DNA from: Microbulbifer agarilyticus S89
Lineage (GTDB): Bacteria > Pseudomonadota > Gammaproteobacteria > Pseudomonadales > Cellvibrionaceae
Assembly (NCBI RefSeq): GCF_000220505.1
Contig: NZ_AFPJ01000036.1
Location: forward strand, 163,851-227,850
Direction: 5' to 3'
Length of the DNA: 64,000 bases
This document shows positions 7,882 to 17,870 of the stretch, one piece after another (position 1 is the first letter of the stretch; the number at the start of each line of letters is the position of its first letter). Made by a program: the position numbers and the translations under genes. Under the pieces are notes generated by a model. The model saw only the letters and a program-made list of their open reading frames with translations. It made no database searches and had not been told where the DNA came from.

Positions 7882-9351
7882 ATGGATAACTGGCTGATTA
7901 ACCTGCTCGCACTGGTCATTCTCGGTGTGGTGCTCGATGGTGCGCGTCGCGCCTATCTGAAGCACAAAGACTCGGTGAAAGTTTCGCGCAACCTGGCGCG
8001 CTCCATGCGTCAGGAAATGGTAGATGACGATGTGTTGTCGCCGCCGCGCCAGCGAAAAGAAGAGCCTGATTGGCAGCCGCCTGTTCAGGAAGCACCTGCA
8101 GCGCCCGACGCATCGGAGCTGGAATACATCGATCCGGAAGAGGCAGAAAAACGCCGCCAAATCGCTGCGGAGCTCCCCGGTAGTGTGCGTGTGGTACAGC
8201 GGCGCAAGCCGGAGGATGCCAGTCAGGTGAACCGGCAGGTACAAAAGAATTTCCACTCATCGCGCAAACCCCTCGCGGGCAGCAAGCCCGACCGTGGGGA
8301 GGGCGCAGATGCGGTTGCTCCCGAGCCGGCGCCGGGCCCCGTCACGGCGCCGGTGCCGGACGTGCCGCAACAGGCATCGCTGAATCTCGAAGAGCAGGTG
8401 CCCACCCTGATGGACTCGGTAGAGTCGGTTGTTGTGCCGCGTACCGAGCCGGACGTGTCGTTTAACGAAATGGCAGAGGGTGAGGCCGCGCGGGCCCCGT
8501 CACCGCTTGATCCTGCAGTTCTCGATCCTGCAGTACCCTATCCTTCAGAAGACGCAGAAGCCGGTGCACAAGTGACTGCGGCCGACCCGCTTGCAGCGCT
8601 GTCGGCCGATGATGAAGAACCGCTGCTTCCTGAGCGTCGCGAGCCGTCGCTGGATGAGTCGGTGAGCCTGGAGTCCTTGCAGACGGTGCCGGAAGGCGCT
8701 GCAGAATCAGAAGAGGAGAGTCCGGCGAAGAAATCCTGGGCTGCGCCTGATCTCAAGCTGCCGGAATTGAAATTCCCGGATCTGAAGAAGTCCGCGGCAG
8801 CCAGTCGCGATTCCTCAGAGCCCTCGTCCAGTGACTCGGCTAGCCGCCGGGCAGAGAGCGATCGCTCGAAACGTTCGGGCAAGCGCAGCGCAAGCGCGCG
8901 TACCGAGCGTGCGGTAGAGGAAGTGCTGATCCTGAACATCATGGCACCTTCCGGGGATTGCTTTGAAGGCAATGACCTGCTGCGTGTGCTGCTATCCAGT
9001 GGCCTGCGCTTTGGCGATATGAATATCTTCCACTATCACTGCGGCGAGGCGGGAGAGGGGCCGGCGCTGTTTAGTCTCGCTAATATCGTGGTGCCCGGCA
9101 CCTTCGATATGTCGGATATGGAAGAGTTCACCACCCCGGGGGTCAGTCTGTTCCTGGCACTGCCAGCGGAAGTGGAAGCGCTTAAGGCATTCGATACCCT
9201 GTTGTCCACTGCGCGAAATATCGCCGAACAGTTAGGCGGCGAACTCAAAGACGAGAATCGCAGCGTGTTTACCGCGCAGACCGCGGAACACTACCGTCAG
9301 CGTGTGATGGAATTTCAGCGTCGCAAGGCTCTGGCGCGCGCGCAGGCCTGA
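7882..9351 (+). CDS. zipA: Cell division protein ZipA
   Basis: A 489-residue inner-membrane division protein that tethers FtsZ polymers to the membrane early in septation. An N-terminal membrane helix (about 4-21) is followed by a short basic stretch. Next comes a long low-complexity linker rich in Pro, Ala, Glu and Ser (about 45-340), then the C-terminal FtsZ-binding domain (about 347-485: VLILNIMAP, MNIFHYH, FSLANIVVPGTFD, TPGVSLFLALP). The linker is longer than in E. coli ZipA (328 residues in total). Placement between smc and ligA matches the pseudomonad order and supports the call. ATG at 7882 follows GGGGCAAG 8-10 bases upstream. A terminator lies just after it. Confidence 0.94.
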   Translation: MDNWLINLLALVILGVVLDGARRAYLKHKDSVKVSRNLARSMRQEMVDDDVLSPPRQRKEEPDWQPPVQEAPAAPDASELEYIDPEEAEKRRQIAAELPGSVRVVQRRKPEDASQVNRQVQKNFHSSRKPLAGSKPDRGEGADAVAPEPAPGPVTAPVPDVPQQASLNLEEQVPTLMDSVESVVVPRTEPDVSFNEMAEGEAARAPSPLDPAVLDPAVPYPSEDAEAGAQVTAADPLAALSADDEEPLLPERREPSLDESVSLESLQTVPEGAAESEEESPAKKSWAAPDLKLPELKFPDLKKSAAASRDSSEPSSSDSASRRAESDRSKRSGKRSASARTERAVEEVLILNIMAPSGDCFEGNDLLRVLLSSGLRFGDMNIFHYHCGEAGEGPALFSLANIVVPGTFDMSDMEEFTTPGVSLFLALPAEVEALKAFDTLLSTARNIAEQLGGELKDENRSVFTAQTAEHYRQRVMEFQRRKALARAQA

Positions 9352-9373
9352 CAGCCACCCCGAATGACGACGA

Positions 9374-9407
9374 CGGGAGCGTGAGAATTCCTCGGCTCCC
9401 GTTTTTT
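9374..9407 (+). terminator. Rho-independent terminator between zipA and ligA
   Basis: Stem CGGGAGC (9374-9380) with GCTCCCG (9395-9401), 14-base loop, then six T residues (9402-9407). It ends only 11 bases before the ligA ATG, so it should either isolate ligA from zipA or act as an attenuator. The ligA ribosome site GCGGAT is immediately downstream. Confidence 0.75.
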
Positions 9408-9415
9408 GCGGATAA

Positions 9416-11455
<2,040 letters not shown>

Positions 11456-11621
11456 TCGATCTGCTGGAAATGCGATCGGGTCGTAAATTTCGCGGCATCT
11501 GACAGTAGAATTCTCCCGGTTGCCCCGTTACAGTTGGCGCTTGATTTGTTGAACTGTAAGTATTGAATTGACCTGCCTGACGGAGCATCCGCTGGTGGGG
11601 AAGCGTAGGGGTTAGCGCAGC

Positions 11622-12056
11622 GTGATTCAGGGCGATCAAGAATCTATCGTTTACGGCTGTATTAAAGACAGCAACAGTCTCACCGGGGGCAGCGACCGTC
11701 GTCGCGTCAACCGTGAAGCTGTGCTCGCATTGCCCAGTGCCGACGAGTGGCCCTTCCTGTGCCGGGACATGTTTTCGGTACCCACTATCAAGGTCAAACA
11801 GTCCCAGTACCAGACCGATGTGATCCATTTCGGTGCGTCTTATCGCGCGGTTGAGTACGAGTGGAATCACTGGATCCAAAAGTTCGAAGAGCTGCTGCGC
11901 AGTATGTACTGGGTGTCTGCTACCGTGCATCTTGAGACCGAATTATCCGGAACCCATTCTTTCACCTGGGAAGCTGCAGGTCTGTATCACGAGCCAGGCT
12001 GTGGCGAGATGCAGGTACGCTGCGAGTGGACCCAGGAAGGCAAGGTCAGCGTGTAG
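11622..12056 (+). CDS. Conserved hypothetical protein downstream of ligA
   Basis: A 144-residue soluble protein without signal peptide, membrane segment or a motif I can name. A similarly sized hypothetical gene follows ligA in Pseudomonas, which is the main reason to trust it; codon use matches its neighbours. Notable features are a Tyr/Trp-rich centre (YEWNHWIQKFEELL) and a C-terminal part that looks like beta strands (ATVHLETELSGTHSFTW, MQVRCEWTQEG). The GTG at 11622 is chosen because the conserved-looking sequence begins soon after. No clear ribosome site is visible. The stop codon lies inside a small hairpin that may serve as terminator. Confidence 0.7.
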   Translation: MIQGDQESIVYGCIKDSNSLTGGSDRRRVNREAVLALPSADEWPFLCRDMFSVPTIKVKQSQYQTDVIHFGASYRAVEYEWNHWIQKFEELLRSMYWVSATVHLETELSGTHSFTWEAAGLYHEPGCGEMQVRCEWTQEGKVSV

Positions 12057-12077
12057 GGCACTTGCCCTGTACTGTTT
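12055..12077 (+). terminator. Weak candidate terminator after the ligA-linked gene
   Basis: Stem AGGGC (12055-12059) and GCCCT (12064-12068) with an ACTT loop, then T residues at 12073-12077 after a four-base gap. The stem includes the stop codon of the upstream gene. The stem is short and the T run is displaced, hence the low confidence. Confidence 0.35.
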
Positions 12078-12124
12078 TTCGTCTGCTCACTTTCTTCGCT
12101 GTTGGACGTTTCTTCTAAATTTGT

Positions 12125-12199
12125 CCTCTCTGTCAAATTCCTTTCTGCCAGATACCTCTCTGCCAAATACCTCTCTGCCAAATATCTCTCTGCTAACTG
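12125..12199 (+). repeat. 15-bp tandem repeat, about five units
   Basis: Units of consensus CCTCTCTGCCAAATA at 12125, 12140, 12155, 12170 and 12185. The third and fourth are identical, the others carry two to five changes, and a decayed sixth may begin at 12200. Because 15 is a multiple of three, the array leaves reading frames open on both strands (LSAKY-type repeats), but no start signal or codon bias suggests a protein. It lies between the ligA-linked gene and fumC. Confidence 0.85.
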
Positions 12200-12271
12200 C
12201 CTCTCGGTTACACTAAGCTATATTGGTTTCCCGGTCCGCATGCGGAGCCGGGGTGAGTTTATGGGGAATTC

Positions 12272-12289
12272 AGGAGGTAGCCTCCGGTG
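12272..12289 (+). promoter_or_regulatory. fumC ribosome site inside a small hairpin
   Basis: A perfect AGGAGG (12272-12277) precedes the fumC GTG start by 9 bases. GGAGG (12273-12277) can pair with CCTCC (12281-12285) across a three-base loop, so the ribosome site may be partly masked. The strong ribosome site is what decides the GTG start. The regulatory role is only an inference. Confidence 0.55.
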
Positions 12290-13714
12290 CAGAACAAAAG
12301 TATGCGGGCAAATCCGTCGGACGCGGATTCTGAATTTCGCATCGAACAAGACAGCCTCGGGGAAATCAAAGTACCGCAGCAGGCTCTATATGGCGCGCAG
12401 ACTCAGCGCGCCGTAGAAAACTTTCCGGTAAGTCTCTACACGATGCCCGTAGCCTTTGTGCGGGCGGTGGTTGCAATCAAGCGTGCCGCCGCACAAACCA
12501 ATGCACACTTGGGGCTGCTTGACGGTGCAAAGGCCAAGGCAATTATCCAGGCCTGTGACAGCCTCACCGACGAAGACTACGCGCAACAGTTTCCTGTGGA
12601 TGTATTTCAGACGGGTTCCGGCACCAGCACAAATATGAATGTGAACGAGGTGCTCGCGCACCTCGCAAGCGAAGCGAGCGGAGAGACCGTCAGTGCCAAT
12701 GATCACGTGAATATGTGTCAGAGCAGTAATGACGTGATTCCAACGGCCATCCATCTGTCAGCGCTGCTTGCGATTCAGAATGCATTGCTGCCTGCACTGG
12801 TCCATCTCAGTGACGTACTGGATCAAAAAGCAGAAGAGGTGGGTGATGTGGTGAAAACCGCACGCACCCATTTAATGGATGCTGTACCAATAACCTTATC
12901 GCAGGAAATTTCTGCGTGGAGTGCGCAGATAAAACAGTGCCGCGCGCGTCTCGAATGCACCTTGCCTCGCTTGGAGTTTCTGGCCCAGGGGGGGACGGCC
13001 GTGGGGACGGGCCTGAATGCGCACAATGAGTTTGCGCAAGAGTTTGCACTCAGGTTAGGCGCCGACTGTGGCATTGCACCGCGGCCTGCGGAAAATCCGT
13101 TTGCGGCGATTGCCAGCCAAGATACCGCGGTTGAAGTGTCGGGCCAGGTAAAAACGTTGGCAGTTGCATTGATGAAAATCGCCAACGACTTGCGCTGGAT
13201 GAACAGCGGGCCGCTCGCGGGGTTCGGTGAGATTGCCCTGCCCACGTTACAGCCGGGTAGCAGTATTATGCCGGGCAAAGTAAACCCGGTCATTGCCGAG
13301 TCCACCGCGATGGTTGCGGCGAAAGTTATCGGAAATGACACCACTGTCACGATTGCCGGCCAAAGCGGCAATTTTCAGTTGAACGTGATGTTGCCGGTTA
13401 TTGCGTTTTGTTTACTGGAGAGTATCCAGCTTGCGGCAAGCGCCTCGCGCTTGCTCGCCGATAAGGCGATATCTGGCTTTACCGTGAATCGAGCGCGCAT
13501 GCAGGAAGCGCTGGCGCGCAACCCGATTCTGGTTACCGCACTCAATCCTGTGATTGGATACGCCAAGGCTGCGGAGATCGCCAAGCAGGCTTACCAAACG
13601 AACCGCCCGATACTGGACGTGGCCGAGGAGATGACGGAACTTTCGCGCGCGGAGCTGGAGGTGCTGCTGGATCCCTCCCGCTTGAGTGGCGGCGGTATCG
13701 TGAGCGGGGACTAG
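12287..13714 (+). CDS. fumC: Class II fumarate hydratase FumC
   Basis: A 475-residue iron-independent fumarase converting fumarate and malate in the citric acid cycle; a homotetramer in the cytoplasm. It has the superfamily signature GSSIMPGKVNP (324-334) with the catalytic-loop serine, plus TGSGTSTNMN, SSNDVIPTA and the active-site region ARTHLMDA. The canonical homologue is 467 residues, so the length fits. The N-terminus has about 15 extra residues if the GTG at 12287 is used, but the ribosome site upstream supports that start. Stress-stable FumC often replaces iron-sulfur fumarases under oxidative or iron stress; nothing here shows such control. Confidence 0.95.
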   Translation: MQNKSMRANPSDADSEFRIEQDSLGEIKVPQQALYGAQTQRAVENFPVSLYTMPVAFVRAVVAIKRAAAQTNAHLGLLDGAKAKAIIQACDSLTDEDYAQQFPVDVFQTGSGTSTNMNVNEVLAHLASEASGETVSANDHVNMCQSSNDVIPTAIHLSALLAIQNALLPALVHLSDVLDQKAEEVGDVVKTARTHLMDAVPITLSQEISAWSAQIKQCRARLECTLPRLEFLAQGGTAVGTGLNAHNEFAQEFALRLGADCGIAPRPAENPFAAIASQDTAVEVSGQVKTLAVALMKIANDLRWMNSGPLAGFGEIALPTLQPGSSIMPGKVNPVIAESTAMVAAKVIGNDTTVTIAGQSGNFQLNVMLPVIAFCLLESIQLAASASRLLADKAISGFTVNRARMQEALARNPILVTALNPVIGYAKAAEIAKQAYQTNRPILDVAEEMTELSRAELEVLLDPSRLSGGGIVSGD

Positions 13715-13737
13715 GTGGAGAGCGGGTTAAGGATAAT

Positions 13738-13860
13738 TCACGCAAAAACCAGCACGCCAAGCAAGATAGAACCTGCGATCAGCATCATCCATTCAACCCA
13801 GATACCCAGCCGCCGCAGAGCTTCCCTGTCCTCTGCGCGGAATAGAAGTCGTTTGTGCAT
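13738..13860 (-). CDS. Small predicted single-span membrane protein (40 residues)
   Basis: An ATG at 13860 on the minus strand opens 40 codons ending in TGA. The peptide starts basic (MHKRLLFR), has a charged segment (AEDREALRRLG), then a hydrophobic helix running to the end (WVEWMMLIAGSILLGVLVFA). GAAGG lies 5 bases upstream of the ATG. This N-in, one-helix layout is typical of small bacterial membrane proteins. It converges on fumC with 23 bases between the stop codons. I do not recognise a family, and conservation cannot be judged here. Confidence 0.45.
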   Translation of the reverse strand: MHKRLLFRAEDREALRRLGIWVEWMMLIAGSILLGVLVFA

Positions 13861-14255
13861 AGCCTTCGACGAGCCTTTCGAGTGGGCGATAAATCTGCCC
13901 GCGGGCAATGTTGGACTGCAAACTTACACACGCCCTGCGTTGACAGGGGTAGGCCAATGTTGCAGGATTCGGCGCCGTCGACAGATCTGGCCGGGCCTGC
14001 CATGCGTACCAGAAGAAGAATTCGGCGCAATGGCCTGTTGGCGGACGGTCCAGCCTAACTCCCTGCCTGACAAGGGCGCGGCGGTGGCCGGGCTGTCGAA
14101 TCTCTCGCCTGTACCGCTCGATAGTGTGTGCACCCTATCGCTATAGTATAAAGGTCGGCGCTGTCGATTGTGTCGCGCAGGGCGCCTGCAGCCGAAAGGG
14201 TAGTGTGGCGTTCTTCTTTGACCAATCATCCATGTCTGAGTGAAAGTAGTTTGTT
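13861..14255. other. Non-coding stretch before the 75-residue membrane gene
   Basis: About 395 bases with no convincing gene. A forward open frame crosses it, but it lacks a ribosome site and its composition is unlike a protein. It must hold the promoters of the rightward gene at 14256 and of the leftward small ORF. An AT-rich stretch with overlapping TATAGT and TATAAA (14142-14152) is the only promoter-like element I see, without a good -35. Confidence 0.4.
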
Positions 14256-14483
14256 ATGGCTAGAAAACGCCGCCGTTCGTTTGTCACCAGCGTTCTCGCC
14301 TGTTTGGCCTTTATCGCCGCAGCCGTGTGGAGCTGGGATCTGCCGGTAGAGGATCTGCTCAGCTACCTGGTGCTGATGTTGATTTTCCTCGCCGTGATCG
14401 TTGCGGTGGCGCTCGGATTCGGTGCGCTGCTGAACTGGCTGCGCAACCGTAATTCCAAGAATCGTCACCACGACGATCGCTGA
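14256..14483 (+). CDS. Small two-helix membrane protein
   Basis: A 75-residue protein with a basic start (MARKRRRSF), two hydrophobic helices (about 9-27 and 33-60) and a basic, polar tail ending in Asn, His and Asp residues. This predicts a hairpin in the inner membrane with both ends in the cytoplasm. GAGTGAAAG lies 11-19 bases upstream. It ends 13 bases before the AraC regulator gene and probably shares its transcript. I do not recognise a family or function. Confidence 0.7.
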   Translation: MARKRRRSFVTSVLACLAFIAAAVWSWDLPVEDLLSYLVLMLIFLAVIVAVALGFGALLNWLRNRNSKNRHHDDR

Positions 14484-14496
14484 TCGCGAGTAAGGC

Positions 14497-15597
14497 ATGG
14501 GTAGCGATTCACAATCATTGGTTGCCGGAACGGGCCACTCTCAGGGCGATGACATTCGCATTCCCATTGCCTATGTCCAACGCCTGCTGGAAGAGGCTGC
14601 GAATCGCGGGTGCGATCGCGCAGAGCTGCTGGCTGCAGTCGGTATTTCCGAGCGTGACCTGGAAGATACTGCCGCTTTTTCGGCGGTAACTTACGGTCGT
14701 TTGTACCAGCGGGTGATGTGGCTGGCACAGGACGAATGGTTCGGTATGCTCAGCGGTGGCCGCGTGCGTTCGGGTTCCTTTCGCCTACTGTGTCTGACGG
14801 TGGTGAACTGTGCGACGGTGCGCCAGGCCATAACGCTCAGTGCAGAGTTTATGGAGATCTGCCGCGGTTTTCGGGTAAAACCGGTACTGTCACAGGAAGG
14901 CGACCGGGACAAGGTTGTGATTGAGGGGATCAGCTCGCTGCAGCCGGGCGAATTCGAGACCCTGATTGCGGATACGTCCCCAAGTGTTATCCGTACCACG
15001 CTGGCAGTGTGGCACCGTTTTTACTGCTGGTTGGTGGGGCGCGAAATTCCACTGGCCAAGTTGCACTTCTCGTTTCCTTGCCCTGAAGAATTTCAGACCC
15101 TCGCGCAGAGCGAGGCAGGTGAGCTGCTGTTCGATCAGCCGGGTAATGCGCTGGAATATGAAAGCCGTTATCTCGATTATCCGGTGGTGCAGAGTCCACA
15201 GACGGTGGAAGATTTTATTCGCACTGCGCCGTATCACCTGGTAATTAGTGATGGCAACGCAAACAGCATCAAGACCAAAGTAAAAACCATTTTGAATCGC
15301 GACGTAAGCGAATCCATGCCGCCGGCGGAAGCGGTTGCCGAGCGTCTGAATATGTCGGTCACCACCCTGCGCAGGAAATTGCAGCAGGAAAACACCTCCT
15401 ATCAAAAGTTGAAGGACGAGTGTCGAATGGAGGCAGCTTTCCATTATCTGAGCTGTCCCGATCTTTCCAACACGCAGATTGCGGAAATGCTCGGGTTCGA
15501 TGAGGCCAGCGCATTTTTCCGGGCCTTCAAAAAGTGGACCGGTGTCACCCCAGGTGAATATCGCAAGAGTCCTCGGACCTCGATTGTCGAAGGCTGA
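14497..15597 (+). CDS. AraC family transcriptional regulator
   Basis: A 366-residue regulator with the AraC-type ligand-binding domain seen in OruR/ArgR-like pseudomonad regulators (about 20-205). The C-terminal double helix-turn-helix (about 265-355) includes RLNMSVTTLRRKLQQE and the second helix pair with SNTQIAEMLGF-EASAFFRAFKKWTG-TPGEYR. Start ATG at 14497; a GCGAGTAAGG stretch precedes it. It lies upstream of, and in the same direction as, the acyl-CoA dehydrogenase gene, with a long intergenic region holding an inverted repeat. Control of that gene is likely but inferred. Confidence 0.93.
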   Translation: MGSDSQSLVAGTGHSQGDDIRIPIAYVQRLLEEAANRGCDRAELLAAVGISERDLEDTAAFSAVTYGRLYQRVMWLAQDEWFGMLSGGRVRSGSFRLLCLTVVNCATVRQAITLSAEFMEICRGFRVKPVLSQEGDRDKVVIEGISSLQPGEFETLIADTSPSVIRTTLAVWHRFYCWLVGREIPLAKLHFSFPCPEEFQTLAQSEAGELLFDQPGNALEYESRYLDYPVVQSPQTVEDFIRTAPYHLVISDGNANSIKTKVKTILNRDVSESMPPAEAVAERLNMSVTTLRRKLQQENTSYQKLKDECRMEAAFHYLSCPDLSNTQIAEMLGFDEASAFFRAFKKWTGVTPGEYRKSPRTSIVEG

Positions 15598-15607
15598 CCT
15601 CCACTGT

Positions 15608-15631
15608 CGACGGCCGGTTGCCGGGCCGTCG
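15608..15631 (+). terminator. Candidate hairpin after the AraC regulator
   Basis: Perfect 8-bp stem CGACGGCC (15608-15615) with GGCCGTCG (15624-15631) and an 8-base loop, starting 10 bases past the stop codon. Only GTTCCTCCC follows, so it lacks the T run of a classic terminator; it may still help end or protect the transcript. Confidence 0.35.
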
Positions 15632-15822
15632 GTTCCTCCCAATGAACGAGCGTTTTCTCCTTTGTTTTGAGGGTTTGTGGCTAGTGAGTCAGCGCTGCGT
15701 TAAGTGACCGGAGCGCCATTTCTTCCCGTCCCCTGCAAATAATTTGACTCGTGCGTCAGGCTGTTTCTATCAATTTTGTCGCCGTAATTTGTTAGTGCTT
15801 TGGACACTTTTCGCCATAGTGG

Positions 15823-15861
15823 CTATTGGTTATTTGCTACTAATATGAATAAAACCAATAG
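15823..15861. promoter_or_regulatory. Inverted repeat in the acyl-CoA dehydrogenase promoter region (candidate operator)
   Basis: CTATTGGTT (15823-15831) and AACCAATAG (15853-15861) are a perfect 9-bp inverted repeat separated by 21 AT-rich bases, giving 30 bp centre to centre, about three helical turns on one face of DNA. It lies 109 bases upstream of the acyl-CoA dehydrogenase start, in the 372-base gap after the AraC gene. The rest of the gap has an AT-rich TGCTATAT (15914-15921), which could be an extended -10. Operator function is inferred. Confidence 0.45.
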
Positions 15862-15969
15862 TTGAGTCACGGCTTAGTGCCGAGCTTCCCGACGCGTCAT
15901 CCGCTTGTTAGAACTTGCTATATGGACGCGAAAATTCGAGTGTAAAAATCGTTAACGAGGGTATTCAGG

Positions 15970-17766
15970 ATGAGCGAGATCAAAATTCCGCTGCGTGACA
16001 TGCGTTTCTCTATGCGTGAACTGCTGAACTGGGATCAGCACTATGCGGCTCTGGGCTACGAAGATGCGAGCCCGGACGTAGTGGATGCGATCCTGGAGGA
16101 AGGTGCCAAGTTCTGTGAGAACGTTCTGGCGCCAATCAACCAGAGCGGTGACCAGCAGGGCTGTACCTGGAAAGACGGCGAAGTCACCACCCCCGACGGC
16201 TTTAAAGAAGCCTACCAGCAGTTCGTTGAAGCGGGCTGGCCGTCCATGCCACACGACGTTGAACACGGTGGTCAGGGCCTGCCGCACTCTCTGGGCACCA
16301 TCCTGAGCGAAATGGTTGGCACCGCCAACTGGTCTTGGGGCATGTACCCGGGCCTGTCTCACGGCGCCATGAACACGCTGGATGCGCACGGTACCGACGA
16401 GCAGAAGCAAACCTACCTGACCAAGCTGGTAGAAGGCACCTGGACCGGCACCATGTGTCTGACCGAGCCGCACTGTGGTACCGACCTGGGTATCCTGCGC
16501 TCCAAGGCCGAGCCAAACGACGACGGTTCTTACGCCATTACCGGCACCAAAATCTTTATCTCTGCCGGTGAGCACGACATGGCCGAGAACATCGTGCATA
16601 TTGTTCTGGCGCGTCTGCCTGACGCACCTGCGGGCACCAAGGGTATTTCCCTGTTCATCGTTCCCAAGTTCCTGCCGAACGCTGATGGTTCCGTCGGTGA
16701 GCGCAACGGTGTGGCCTGTGGTTCTCTTGAGCACAAGATGGGTATCCACGGCAACGCGACCGCGGTACTGAACTTCGACGGCGCGAAAGGCTTCCTGATC
16801 GGCCCGCCCAACAAAGGCCTGAACTGCATGTTCACCTTTATGAATACCGCGCGCTTGGGTACCGCCCTGCAAGGTGTTGCGCACGCGGAAGCTGGCTTCC
16901 AGAAGTCTCTGGCCTACGCCAAAGACCGCCTGCAGATGCGCTCCCTGAGCGGCCCGAAAAACCCGGAAGGCGCGGCTGACCCGATCATCGTGCACCCGGA
17001 CGTGCGCCGCATGCTGCTGACCCAGAAAGCCTTCGCTGAAGGTGGTCGTATGCTGGTACTGCTGTGTGCCAAGCAGGTGGACCTCAGCAACGCCGCCGAG
17101 ACCGAAGAAGAGCGCAAAGCCGCTGACGATTTGCTGGCGTTCCTGACGCCAATTGCCAAGGCGTTCCTGACCGAGACCGGTTACGAGTCTGCCAACTTGG
17201 GTCTGCAGTGCTTCGGTGGCCACGGCTATATCGCCGAGTGGGGCATGGAGCAGAACGTGCGCGACAGCCGTATCTCCACCATCTACGAAGGCACCACCGG
17301 TATTCAGGCACTGGACCTGCTGGGCCGTAAGGTTCTGATGACCCAGGGCGAACTGCTGCGCAACTTCACCAAGATCGTGCACAAGTTCTGCCAGGCAGAA
17401 CTGGACAACGAAGCGCTGGCGCCTTTCGTCACCAAGCTCCAGGAACTGAACAAGGAGTGGGGCGACCTGACCATGAACGTTGGTGTTAAAGCCATGGAAA
17501 ACCCGGACGAAGTTGGTGCCGCCTCCGTGGATTACCTGATGTACTCCGGTTATGCGGTGCAGGCTTACCTGTGGGCGCTGGCGGCGAAAGTAGCCAATGA
17601 AAAACTGGCTGCGGGCACCAGCGAAGAGGACTTCTACCGCTCCAAGGTGGCAACTGCGCGTTTCTACTTCGACCGCATCCTGCCGCGTACCGCGACCCAT
17701 GCCGCCGCTATGCAGAGTGGCGCAGACAACCTCATGAGCCTGGATGCGGAACACTTCGTATTCTGA
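15970..17766 (+). CDS. Acyl-CoA dehydrogenase, about 600-residue type with C-terminal extension
   Basis: A 598-residue FAD enzyme that makes the 2,3-trans double bond in acyl-CoA, the first oxidative step of beta-oxidation. After a family-specific N-terminal helical part (1-60) come the N, middle and C acyl-CoA dehydrogenase domains: CLTEPHCGTDLG and ITGTKIFISAG in the middle, FGGHGYIAEWGMEQNVRD and the catalytic-base motif IYEGTTGIQ with Glu440. An extra C-terminal domain (about 460-598) is found in the long pseudomonad-type dehydrogenases. Start ATG at 15970 has GAGG 8 bases upstream (15958-15961). It sits with an SCP2-like gene and fadD. Chain-length preference cannot be read from sequence. 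Confidence 0.94.
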   Translation: MSEIKIPLRDMRFSMRELLNWDQHYAALGYEDASPDVVDAILEEGAKFCENVLAPINQSGDQQGCTWKDGEVTTPDGFKEAYQQFVEAGWPSMPHDVEHGGQGLPHSLGTILSEMVGTANWSWGMYPGLSHGAMNTLDAHGTDEQKQTYLTKLVEGTWTGTMCLTEPHCGTDLGILRSKAEPNDDGSYAITGTKIFISAGEHDMAENIVHIVLARLPDAPAGTKGISLFIVPKFLPNADGSVGERNGVACGSLEHKMGIHGNATAVLNFDGAKGFLIGPPNKGLNCMFTFMNTARLGTALQGVAHAEAGFQKSLAYAKDRLQMRSLSGPKNPEGAADPIIVHPDVRRMLLTQKAFAEGGRMLVLLCAKQVDLSNAAETEEERKAADDLLAFLTPIAKAFLTETGYESANLGLQCFGGHGYIAEWGMEQNVRDSRISTIYEGTTGIQALDLLGRKVLMTQGELLRNFTKIVHKFCQAELDNEALAPFVTKLQELNKEWGDLTMNVGVKAMENPDEVGAASVDYLMYSGYAVQAYLWALAAKVANEKLAAGTSEEDFYRSKVATARFYFDRILPRTATHAAAMQSGADNLMSLDAEHFVF

Positions 17767-17781
17767 GCCTCATGACCTACG

Positions 17782-17814
17782 AACACCGCCGCTGGTAACA
17801 GCGGCGGTGTTTTT
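17782..17814 (+). terminator. Rho-independent terminator of the acyl-CoA dehydrogenase gene
   Basis: Perfect 12-bp stem AACACCGCCGCT (17782-17793) with AGCGGCGGTGTT (17800-17811), GGTAAC loop, then T residues to 17814. A strong terminator 15 bases after the stop codon, so the SCP2-like gene downstream needs its own promoter or read-through. Confidence 0.9.
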
Positions 17815-17870
17815 GGATCTGGGCTTTACCAACGGCGGTGGGGTGCAGGTCTTGCGAAACCGGAGTAACG

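Noticed and set aside
12102-12416. A forward frame encoding LSAKY repeats
   Set aside because: It results from the 15-bp tandem array and runs into fumC in another frame; no start signal.
13715-14146. A 143-codon forward frame after fumC
   Set aside because: No ribosome site, Arg/Ser/Pro-rich random-looking composition, and it overlaps the better-supported small ORF on the other strand.
15952-17754. A 600-codon open frame antisense to the acyl-CoA dehydrogenase gene
   Set aside because: It is a by-product of strong codon bias on the plus strand. Its translation is His/Val/Gly-rich with no family character and no ribosome site.
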